Shown: piece by piece, positions 46,491 to 56,045 of the stretch | Position numbering within the stretch: the stretch's first letter is position 1 | Layout of the letters: every line of letters starts with the position of its first letter | Origin: Pararge aegeria | Taxonomy: Eukaryota; Arthropoda; Insecta; Lepidoptera; Nymphalidae | DNA length: 64,000 nucleotides | Direction of reading: 5' to 3' | Assembly (NCBI RefSeq): GCF_905163445.1 | Contig: NC_053184.1 | Span: forward strand, 11,160,001 to 11,224,000 | Made by a program: the position numbers and the translations under genes | Notes under the pieces: generated by a model | Database searches by the model: none | Told to the model about the DNA's origin: nothing | Seen by the model: the letters and a program-made list of their open reading frames with translations, nothing else

Positions 46491-47474
46491 TTTTCTGGTT
46501 TATTGTAAATCCTTTTAATTATTTAACTATATAAAAATATAGAGGTAGCGATTAGGAAACACAGACGGATTGATAAAAAAAATTGTTTGACAAATTAACG
46601 TACAATCACAAACAAAAATGGCGATGACCGAAGATTGACGCATTGACAATACGACCACAGAGATAAGAGAATATGGAAAGGGTATACGTACTAAAACACA
46701 GATACCTGAATCACGTGAGCTAAACTAAGAGGCCGCTTGTCAATAGTTCCGTGTAGCACTAGGCTAGCTAGCAAGTATACTAAATTCAAATATACTAACA
46801 CAATAATAAAAAAAATAATCAGGCAAATCACAGTCACTAATACAATTAATTTATAATGCTTCTACTCTGAAGTTACAAAATGATTTTAAATATTACCGAA
46901 CATTTTATCATCATTCATTTTTTAGAGTTCAAACTATAATACGGTGAATATGTTGTAACTATAAGAGGCCGGATCTAATAGGTATATATTTACATTGAAT
47001 GTACATTAAGAATTTAAATTAGGGAATTAAATCAATAAATAAATATACTATGACAATACCCACATCGCCATTTAGCAAAAAGTTCGAGCTTTGTGACAAA
47101 AGAAAATTATTGTCTTCTTCTTCTTTTTCTTTTTTTGGCTATTAGGTGTGCCAAAAAAATATTGTTTATGTGTCTCTTTTTGGCAGGTTTTCAAGGTAAA
47201 AAGATTATACAATAATGAAACTAATTGCTATATTAGTCCCGATTTTATCTATATTCATTGTTCTTAGACATATTTGTACTCTGTAGTGTACGGTTTTAAT
47301 CTGTGCCCTGTAATGCATGATTCGATTGGCCGATTGGAGAACTCAACGCGAAGAGGTTGAACTGCTTTGTGCCGAACTGCCGAGCAGAAAATAAAAAAAC
47401 TAAGAATTTCAAGTTTGGTTATTTATTTCTCATCGATAGATTAAGTATAAAGATACTTTTCAGTGCATCTAAAC
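46491..47474. promoter_or_regulatory. Divergent promoter region, VAMP and CCT2
   Basis: 984 bases separate the two start codons on opposite strands. A DRE-like ATCGATA lies at 47432-47438, 37 bases before the CCT2 ATG, a motif common at insect housekeeping promoters. A decayed SINE A fragment lies at about 47035-47085. Transcription starts cannot be placed. Confidence 0.45.
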
Positions 47475-50400
47475 ATGGTAAGTGACGTAGAAAATGTTAA
47501 ATTAGTCCTTTATTTTTATCTAAAGTATTAATTTTAATTCAATTTTTGTCCATGGAACTTGTGGGAGCCGCACATGTGCACTTATTTGCAATTTATCGCT
47601 ATTTTACTTACAGGTTTCACTCAACCCCACCAGAATTTTAAAGAATGAGGCAGAAGAAGAAAAGGCCGAGATTGCTCGGATGTCCAGTTTCATTGGAGCC
47701 ATTGCTATTGGTGATCTTGTGAAAAGCACCCTTGGGCCGAAAGGCATGGACAAAATATTAGTTTCTATGGGCAGAAATTCTGGACAGGTTTGTTTTAGTA
47801 TTATAAATTATCTATTGTCCTTTAATAATTTAAGTGAAGTAGTAACCTATTTGAATTTTCTCGTGTCTGCTCTAGTGGGAGGACTTGGTTGAGGCTTATA
47901 ACCACCCTACCGTGTGATTTGGGAACCGTTATTTTTGTTTATAATAATAATTGATGGACCAAGCAGATGGCCCACCTGATGGTAAATGAAAAACCATCGC
48001 CTATAAACGGACTAACACGGCAGGGCATGCAAGGAACATCTTCTGCAAAGTGCTCCCCTTTGTCCATTAACCTGAAGCACCTACACCCTTCAGACAGGGA
48101 ACACAGAATTGCATCGATGATGCTTAGTGGCAGAAATAAGCATGGCAGCAAGCATACATACCTGGACTAAATGTCACAAAAAGCTCTACTACTGTGATTG
48201 TGGATATGGGCTTAAAATAAATATACTGCGCCAATATACACATTACCATCTACCCCAAAGTAAGCGTACCTTGTGTTATGGGTGCTAAGATAGTTGATTA
48301 ATATTTTGTTATGAATATAATACACATAAATACTTATAATATACAAATAAACACCCAAATACTGAAAAACATTCATGTTCTTTACACAAATTGTGCTATC
48401 TATTTGCTCTCTTTGTGGACAAAGAGCACTTTAGATCTGTCAAATTAGTTTAGGTTTGAGATTTGGTAACAAAGAAATTATTGGATTATACTGCAGGTTT
48501 TGTTGTGAACCATTAGTTTGTAATCTTATAGCTTGAGGTCACAAACAATGGTGCTACTATTCTGAAATTCATTGGTATTGACAACCCAGCTGCTAAGATC
48601 TTGGTTGATATGTCTATAAGTTGGTACTCTTTTAGGTTGAGGTCACAAATGATGGTGCTACTATTCTGAAATCCATTGGTATTGACAACCCAGCTGCTAA
48701 GATCTTGGTTGATATGTCTAAGGTCCAAGATGAAGAAGTTGGTGATGGCACTACTTCAGTTACAGTATTGGGTAAGATAATTTATGCTTTTAGTAACTTT
48801 AAATGGTTATATAGATCTCAACTGACTTCCAATATATTTTGTTGATAAAAATTGTACATGATTTTTATGTTTATTATCTTTTCACTATATACAGCTGCTG
48901 AGTTACTCAGAGAGGCAGAAAAGTTGGTAGAGCAAAAGCTTCACCCTCAGACAATTATAGCAGGATGGAGGATTTCTGTTGATGCTGCCAAACAGGCTCT
49001 TGCAAATGCTAGCTTTGATCACCAGAAGAACATGAATGAAGATGCATTCAGGGTTGACTTGGAAAATATTGCTCGTACAACTCTGAGTTCAAAAATTCTA
49101 TCAAACCATAAAGAGTAAGTATAACATAAAATAAAACACTTGCTGCATCTTCTATTCTTCATCTATCATTATGGCAAATGTTTGTCCTCGCCTCAATACA
49201 TCAGTGGAAAATGGAGGCGCGAAGAAGGGGGCGAGGAACCGATGCTGCGGGTATACACTCAGCGTCGTTTCGAGCTCCGTCAGATCCTAATGGCGGAATG
49301 GAAGGGACGCCTGGAAAATCCCAGCGCAGGGCATGCCACTATAGCGGCGATAAGGCCCGTTATGGAGGATTGGCTAGGGCGCCACCATGGTGCCCTATCA
49401 TTCCGGCTGACGCAGATACTAACCGGACACGGTTGCTTTGGTAAGTATTTGTGTCGCATAGGTCGGGAGAAATCGCCCGGTTGCCACCATTGCGATGACT
49501 GCCTCGAGGACACGGCGCAGCACACCTTAGAGGTGTGTCCAGCTTGGGCAGGGCAGCGTCGTGCCCTCGAAAATACGGCAGCTGGTGACCTTTCGCTTCC
49601 AACTATAGTTCAAACTATATTACGGAGCGAGTCAGCGTGGAATACTGCTACCTCTTTTTGCGAGGAGGCGGAGCGAGACAGAGAAAGAACATCAACACTC
49701 CCCTCTCGCAAGAGACGAACCGGGCGCCGGAGAGCAACCAATGACCTCTGGCCTCCATGAGTTGTAGGCGCGCGGGTGGCGAATTAAAGGGGAAGTTTGC
49801 CACCCAAATAATGACAGGCCTAAGAAGGTGGCGTGCCGTGTAGTGTACGCCTCTCTGGAGGATTTGGCAGCGATCAGGCCAGTGATGATAGGACCCGCCA
49901 CGCACTGGGGGGTCAAAACCTTGGCGAGAGTGCGGTGAATACGCAAGTGAACCCCGTGCTCTCACTTATAGGGCTATCGAGGGACACACAGAGTTTTTAG
50001 TGGGTGCAAGTCCCACATAACTACTCCGTTTACCCAACGGAGTGGTATGCGTCAGGCATTTTCTCTGTATAAAAAAAAAAAAAAAAAAATGGCAAATGTT
50101 TGTGCTTAGCTTTGTTTTTTTTCTGTCTATTCTGAACTTCAAAACTTTGTAAATTAATAATCCACAAAATATGTTGCATTTTACACCCATTCTAAGTGAT
50201 GTTACAGCAATACATAAAGTTTCTGTATCACAGTTTATAGATTTTAATTTTTATGTTTTTTGTAAAAATAAAAAGGAAACAATCTGTATTCTATTTTTTT
50301 TTGGTCAAAGATTTTAAACTAAGATTTTCGTGTATAATCAACATTTCTTAAATATTGTTCAACGGGTACATACCACGATAATATTTTGGATTTGTCGATA

Positions 50401-53400
50401 TCTCAACCCAGTTGCATGGATGGTGGTCACTACGGGACTCGGAAAATAATAAAAATATCAACAAATCCAAGATATTAAACTAAGATTTTCGTGTATAATC
50501 AACATTTCTTAAATATTGTTCAACGGGTACACACCACGATAATATTTTAGATTTGTCGATATCTCAACCCAGTTGCATGGATGGTGGTCACAACGGTACT
50601 CGGAAAATAATAAAAATATCAACAAATCCAAAATATGATTGTGGTATATACCCATTGAACTATATTTTTTTTGGTCTTCGCTTAATATAGAAATATTTTT
50701 AATGGAATGACAAATCCCAAATTGAGGTTGGATGGATCAATGTCCTACTGACTATTTAGGACCTAGGCCACAAAGGACCTTTATTATAAATATAACCAGT
50801 GTAGTATAACCAGCTTATTTATAGCTTTTTGTTTTCACTTCCAAAAGCAAAACTCATCACATTCTAATACACAGATGTAGCAAGTGATTCAACTGATTCA
50901 ATATTTCAGACATTTCACCAAGCTAGCTGTGGATGCAGTTCTCAGATTAAAAGGTTCAGGGAATCTTAAAGCAATACAGATAATCAAAATTTCTGGTGGT
51001 TTGTTGGAAGAATCATTCCTGGATGAGGGATTCCTGTTAAACAAAAAGGTATAATTTATTTAATTGTTGTCTGATATAAATAATTGATTTACTATGAGTA
51101 AAAAGTAGTTCAAACAATATACCACATACTAAAGACTTCTTTTTGATTTTAATTAGTATGAACTTTGTAAAGAAAATATTTGTTGGTTTCCTATCTGCTA
51201 CTACTGATTTAGCAGTTATTTGAATGCACCTTGCTGGCCAAGTGTGGCTTGGTAGGCTTTACACATCTTTCAAAACATTGTTGAGGCATGCAGATTTCCT
51301 CACAATGTTTTCTCTCACTGTTAAAGCAAGTGATATAAAATAAATATAAATATACTACGACAATACACACATCGCCATCTAGCCCCAAAGTAAGCGTAGC
51401 TTGTGTTATGGGTACTAAGATGACTGATGAATACTTTTATGAATTATATATACATAAATATTTAGAAAATACATATAAACACCCAGACACTGAAAAACAC
51501 TTAATGCTCATCACACAAACATTTTCCAGTTGTGGGAATCGAACCCACGGCCTTGGACTCAGAAAGCAGGGTCGCTGCCCACTGCGCCAGTCGGCCGTCA
51601 TATATTTTAATTGCTTTAAGTTTAAGAGGTGTGTGAAGCCTTGGATCAAACTCTGTTACCATGAAGAGGCTAAGTTAACCACTAGATTATCTCCACTTCT
51701 CGATAACTAAATCGAAGTAATGAGAACCGTCACTTATAGCTACATATGACTTATCTCGGTTTGTCTAAGGGTTTATCTTGTTTTTAAGGTTGGAGTACAT
51801 CAACCTAAGAGATTGGAAAATGCGAACATTCTCATAGCGAATACTCCTATGGACACAGACAAAATTAAAGTGTTTGGCTCAACTATCAAAGTGGATTCTA
51901 TGGCTAAAATAGCAGAGCTTGAAGTTGCTGAAAAAGAAAAGATGAAGGACAAAGTTAACAAAATCCTAGCACACAAATGCAATGTATTTATTAATAGGTG
52001 AGTTTTCACACATTTGAGCATACTTTTATAATAGTAAAAAAGGGATACAGTAGTTGAAAGGTAAAGTTTTTAAATGCCAACATCTAGACAGTGCAGCAGT
52101 AATCTAATAAGGTACGCCCCTTGGTTTTCTTACTCTGCACCCTTGGAGAGTAATATTATATTTCTAAACACAGTACTTTATCACATAGAATATAATTGTT
52201 GCACAGAATAGCAAATTGAGCTTCATTGTTTATACATCCTAATTCTATCAAAGATTAAGAATGTTAGAATAAACCCAGCCTAAATGCAACCTTATTCTAG
52301 ATTACAATCTTATTTTAGAATCTTATAAGGGTTTTTGGAGAGAGTAAAAATCTCAAGAGATAATACCTAATCGTTTCCAATACTTTAGGAAGCAGAATTA
52401 TCAGCATCTGCTGACTGTCGAATGAGTGCTTATATTAGTAAATTCATATTTATTTAGTTTTAAAAACAATAAAGTTTATCTCTTATTCTATGTCACACCC
52501 TGTGTTCTTATTAAAAAGTTTGAAATGTCATATAGGCAGCTCATCTACAACTACCCCGAGCAGTTATTTGCGGATGCTGGTGTCATGGCTATTGAACATG
52601 CCGATTTCGATGGAATCGAACGTTTAGCACTGGTAACTGGTGGTGAAATTGTATCCACATTTGACTCTCCCGATAGAGTTAAACTTGGTCATTGCAAACT
52701 TATTGAACAAGTAAGTAATTTCTACTATTAAATTCTAAATACTAAATTTAATAGTCATTATACTGCATATCAATTACAAAATCAACTGAAATTTTGTAGT
52801 TGAATTAATTCAGGGCACATATTCGAAGGTTTATAATAATATTTGCCTAATGCATAAAGTTTCTAGATATTTTAAATTAAGAAAATATGGTATTTGTTAA
52901 TTAAAAATTGAAATCTTATTTTTTTCAACAACCTGACTCTGTATTTCTGGCTTTTTCTGAATACCTATTTTTGCTTATTATGCCTACATCAAAATTATAA
53001 CAGAAAAGTTAGTATTCCAGTATCCACTTCTATAATTATTTTTTAATTTTCAGGTGCTAATTGGGGATGAATGTCTCATTCGTTTCTCTGGAGTGGAGCT
53101 AGGGTCTGCGTGCACGATCGTCATCCGAGGCGCCACGCAGCAAGTTATTGACGAAGCAGAGCGGTCCTTGCACGATGCCTTGTGTGTACTCGCTGCTACT
53201 GTGAGAGAGCCCAAGGTCATCTATGGTGGAGGTAAGTTATTTGAATTTGATATTTGGAAATGAGTTGCTCATCTATTTCTCCTAAGTAAAACTAGGGTCA
53301 GTATAGCTGAGAGTTACAAGTAAATTGCCATGAACAGTTAGTTACAGCTGTGTTCCATCTATCAACTATCAACATGTTTTGACATGACCGTTGCTTCCGC

Positions 53401-55632
53401 AATGGCTTCCACAATAGATGGTCCTGATGTACTAGTGGATGAATGTAGTGTAACCAGCATTCATTCATCCAAAACCTGAGACTAGGTTTCTATTGGTTCG
53501 TTTAGTACAAGATAACCGCGAAATGATGAAAGCAGTGCGGGGATAGTGCGATATTATAAGACCAAAGAAAATTTCATGGATACCTTTTCGCCTCAGGGAA
53601 TCTGAAAGTTTAAGGCAAACTTCTACCGCCTAAAACTCCACGGTGTTCCAACTCTTCGCCTGGTAGCTGGATTACAGGAACGCTTTAGCATACTCGGGGT
53701 CTTCGAGTCCAATCAAAGGCGCCTTCCAACTCGAGGACATAACTCTGAATGACCACATTTTTCGTCTCCATGGCCCGGAAGTACTTCTCAAGGTGGCAGA
53801 CAACACTTCTGCGATGGATTGGATGCCAATCTGGTTATAGTTTTCGCCACACATAATTGGTTAAGGAGACTGTCGCCTCCTAAGACCTAAAACTGCCCTT
53901 CTTCATTCTTCATCAGCCTTCACGTCTGGCATGGGCAGGAGACAATTATTTCCCCAGGGAAAGGATAAAAAATTATCTTCTCCCACAGTACAGTAAAGTT
54001 CACACATTAACTCTCTGAGCACTGGCGCACGAATGGAATGAATAATATTAAAGTAATATATGTGTAATAAAAACGGAGGTAAATTTATCCTATTCCATGT
54101 TCCCGTGCTTTAGCAGGTGGGATGTTAATTATATCCCCTGTCCAGGGGACAATTTTCCTGTCTATACTAGCACTGCTGGCAGGGAGAGGTCTTGGCCGGC
54201 CATAGATGTCCACAATTGCTTTGTGGTTATGCCCATTTAGGACATTCTGTTCTAGCGTATACTGCGCCTTATCTTCGGCGCACACTCATCACACCTCCCA
54301 TATAAAACCTGGCCCAATGAAAAAGTAGCATAAAAGATTCTCTAAAATAATAGTAAAAGAGTACTAAAAGAACATCAGCGAGAAGTATACCCTTAATCAA
54401 ATTTTAATAGAAGCAGTGGCGTGCACTGGCCTCCTTACCAGGGTATGCATACAGTGAGAAAAGTGCCAAAAACGCCTAAAATCCTTCTTTTATACAAGTT
54501 ATATATCAATTTTAGCGTAGGCAGTTCTTTTGTGATTGTACGAAGTGCACGCCACTGGCTAGAAGGCGATCTCGAAAGGCTTGTACCCTCCCTCAATTTC
54601 AATAAAATCAAATGTTTATATCGATTCTTACTAGGTGCAAGTGAAATGCTGATGGCGGATGCAGTATCCAAAGTTGCCGCGCGAACAGCCGGTAAAGAAG
54701 CCGCCGCGGCAGAGGCTTTCGCTGTGGCCCTTCGCAGACTACCCTCAGCAGTCGCGGACAACGCTGGCTATGACAGCGCCGATTTGATTGCCAGGCTTCG
54801 TGCGCAACATGCCCAGGGAGAGAGCACTATGGGACTCGGTAAGCAGTTTCCATAATCCTTAAAGAAGAGATTTTAGAGCATAGATTAAATTCTGGTGGGC
54901 AATAACGATATACATAATCAGTGATAATAACCGACCCAAAAACCTGACTCGGGGCTGGTAAAGAGATTTTTAATTTACAGTAAATTCGTTAACTTAAAAT
55001 TTTTGGATATTCATGGGCGGCAGAAATCAATTAAAATAAGCAATCACTTAATAAAGCCTTCTCACTTGCCTGCTTGCCTTCAACTCGCATTGGAGAAGTG
55101 TGGCTAAAATCTTAAGTCGTGCGGAATTTACAGCTTAAGATGTATGATTGGATTAAGTATAATATATATTATTTTATTGCACACGAAACACCACACAAAA
55201 GAGTGAATGAGGTGTTGAATAGTTATAATTCAACTGTAATTGGAGATTCCTGAAAAATAAAAAAGAACAATAAAATAAAAAGCACATAATATTATTGTAT
55301 ACTACAGAGGATAGTGATTGTATAATCATAATAACCCATTGCAAGCCCACTACTACTATGGGAATGGGGAATGATTGTATATAATCGAGCAATTTGTATA
55401 CAATGATGTTGGCGATGATCCCTAGCGACGTCATCATGACGTTTATTCCTTTCCTTCAGATATGGAGAATGGGTGTGTCGGTGATATGAAGACCCTCGGC
55501 ATCACAGAGTCTTACGTCGTTAAACGCCAAGTGTTGGTGTCGGCTGCGGAAGCCGCCGAAGTCATCCTACGCGTTGACAACATCCTCAAGGCTGCTCCTC
55601 GTAGACGTGGACCAGATCGTCGCCCATGCTAA
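47475..55632 (+). CDS. CCT2: T-complex protein 1 subunit beta (TRiC/CCT chaperonin)
   Basis: Ten exons join in frame: 47475-47477 (Met only), 47614-47787, 48636-48771, 48895-49114, 50910-51048, 51789-51997, 52536-52710, 53054-53231, 54635-54838 and 55460-55632, all GT-AG, giving 536 aa against 535 in human. It is one of eight subunits of the double-ring cytosolic chaperonin that folds actin, tubulin and other proteins with ATP. Visible chaperonin motifs: LGPKGMDK (41-48), TNDGATIL with D65, VGDGTTS with D96, and SLHDAL with D393, the last two and D65 being the metal/ATP-handling acids known from GroEL and archaeal relatives. RQLIYNYPEQLFADAGVMA and ERLALVTGGE belong to the apical domain. The C-terminus ends DRRPC, like the DHHPC of human CCT2. 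Introns hold SINEs, a MITE and a recent LINE. A defective partial copy of exon 3 precedes the real one. Confidence 0.96.
47938..48175 (+). repeat. Dispersed repeat F in CCT2 intron 2
   Basis: 'ataattgatggaccaagcag', 'gatggcccacctgatggtaa', 'ccatcgcctataaacggact' and 'ggcagggcatgcaaggaa'. Overlapping open frames on both strands (67 and 70 codons) come from this repeat. Confidence 0.55.
48214..48390 (-). mobile_element. SINE family A, head missing
   Basis: 'ccccaaagtaagcgtacctt', 'aacacccaaatactgaaaaa', 'cattcatgttctttacaca', then unrelated sequence where the tRNA-like head should be. Located in CCT2 intron 2. Confidence 0.7.
48532..48616 (+). pseudogene. Defective partial duplicate of CCT2 exon 3
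   Basis: 85 bases matching the first 85 of real exon 3 (48636-48720) with four differences. It is preceded by a usable-looking acceptor (cttatag). The catalytic-site TNDGAT reads TNNGAT here, and the copy stops before the VGDGTTS half of the exon. Only 19 bases, ending in a second acceptor (cttttag), separate it from the real exon. If splicing used the first acceptor and read through, the 104-base offset would shift the frame into a TGA at 48667-48669. Confidence 0.85.
49171..49185. repeat. Left target-site duplication of the LINE
   Basis: ATGGCAAATGTTTGT, repeated exactly at 50089-50103 on the other side of the LINE insertion. Confidence 0.95.
49186..50088 (+). mobile_element. 5'-truncated R1-like LINE in CCT2 intron 4
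   Basis: A 903-bp insertion in the same orientation as CCT2. It carries an intact C-terminal ORF2 part ending at 49760: RVYTQRRFELRQILMAEWKG, then the zinc-knuckle-like CHHCDDCLEDTAQHTLEVC (C-x2-C...H-x4-C) found after the reverse transcriptase in R1-clade elements, and a basic tail. A 3' untranslated region of about 300 bases follows, then about 18 A. The element is bounded by an exact 15-bp target duplication and keeps a G+C content well above the intron, both signs of a fairly recent insertion. The frame upstream of 49186 is host sequence. It cannot move by itself. Confidence 0.92.
50089..50103. repeat. Right target-site duplication of the LINE
   Basis: Exact copy of 49171-49185, directly after the poly(A) tail. 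Confidence 0.95.
50314..50635. repeat. 161-bp unit in two tandem copies
   Basis: Units 50314-50474 and 50475-50635 differ at only a few positions. Within each unit 'atttgtcgatat' and 'aatatcaacaaat' are near-inverted repeats, and the unit carries 'tcaacgggtaca' and 'gttgcatggatggtggtca'. It lies in CCT2 intron 4. It may be a tandemly duplicated non-autonomous element; class unknown. Confidence 0.85.
51230..51337 (-). mobile_element. SINE family B, interrupted
   Basis: Reversed copy with 'ttgctggccaagtgtggctt', 'gaggcatgcagatttcctca' and 'gttaaagcaagtgatat', broken there by the SINE A at 51340-51600 and resumed at about 51600-51626 ('atattttaattgctttaag'). Second case in this window of A nested in B. 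Confidence 0.65.
51340..51600 (-). mobile_element. SINE family A, full length, best-preserved copy
   Basis: Complete minus-strand element in CCT2 intron 5. On the minus strand the head reads 'tgacggccgactggcgcagt' with an A box, then 'gggcagcgaccctgctttct' and a perfect B box GGGTTCGATTCCC, followed by the body and an AT tail. It serves here as the reference for the rearranged copies. The open frames read over it are not genes. Confidence 0.9.
53440..54300. other. Unrecognised, probably transposon-derived block in CCT2 intron 8
   Basis: GC-richer than the neighbouring intron, with minus-strand open frames of 60 (53672-53854) and 66 codons (54085-54285) that I cannot assign. Two internal stretches resemble each other: 'gcaggagacaattatttccc' at about 53936 and 'gcaggtgggatgttaattat' at about 54114, each followed by a C/G-run with CCAGGG. 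'cccctgtccagggg' at 54136-54149 is palindromic. An element of unknown class is the most likely explanation. Confidence 0.4.
54414..54557 (+). mobile_element. hAT-type MITE in CCT2 intron 8
   Basis: 144 bp with exact 14-bp ends, CAGTGGCGTGCACT and AGTGCACGCCACTG. The flanks AATAGAAG and GCTAGAAG share 6 of 8 bases. It lies 77 bases before CCT2 exon 9; the open frame leading into that exon (54421 on) runs through the MITE and is not translated sequence. Confidence 0.85.
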
Positions 55633-55634
55633 TT

Positions 55635-55640
55635 AATAAA
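55635..55640 (+). terminator. Candidate CCT2 polyadenylation signals
   Basis: AATAAA occurs 3 bases after the stop, and again at 56149-56154. The first would leave almost no 3' untranslated region, so the second is more likely for the main transcript. Confidence 0.35.
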
Positions 55641-55997
55641 AAAAAGGCGCTTTAACTCTGTCTTAAACAACTTTCATGAAATGTGTGTATCAGAAATCCA
55701 ACTCTCTGGAAAAATCGCAGTCTTTAACACTGTACGGACAATGACCAAGTCCCCATCATCAAGTGTCATGTGTAAGATTTTATACCTTTACTTAACCGAC
55801 TGCGTGAATGTTTACTATGATTTAAATAAATTCGAAAGAGCACCATTTAGTGACAGTCTGGATTCTCTATACCATATAACTAAGTGTGGTTCTGTTTATA
55901 CGATAAGGTTTTCCAGTTTTGTTCGCTAATTATCTATTAATTTGTCAAATATATTAATGTAGTAAAAAAAGTCACATAAAAAAGTTGTATCTAAAAC

Positions 55998-56045
55998 AGC
56001 GCCATCTAGTAATAATGTTTCTCAGAAATGTAACTAGATGGCGCT
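55998..56045. repeat. 13-bp inverted repeat, 22-nt loop
   Basis: AGCGCCATCTAGT (55998-56010) and ACTAGATGGCGCT (56033-56045) are exact inverted copies. A related 'cagcgccatct' occurs at 32761. It lies in the likely CCT2 3' untranslated region or just past it and may be a tiny MITE. Confidence 0.75.

Noticed and set aside
49140..49760. 206-codon plus-strand open frame as a gene
   Set aside because: Its first 15 codons are host intron; the rest is the C-terminal end of an R1-like LINE bounded by a target duplication.
51340..51600. tRNA gene suggested by clean A and B boxes
   Set aside because: The head is followed by a SINE body and recurs about eight times; it is a tRNA-derived SINE, as are 30671 and 32344.
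54421..54855. 144-codon open frame
   Set aside because: The first part reads through a MITE in intron 8; only 54635-54838 is CCT2 exon 9.
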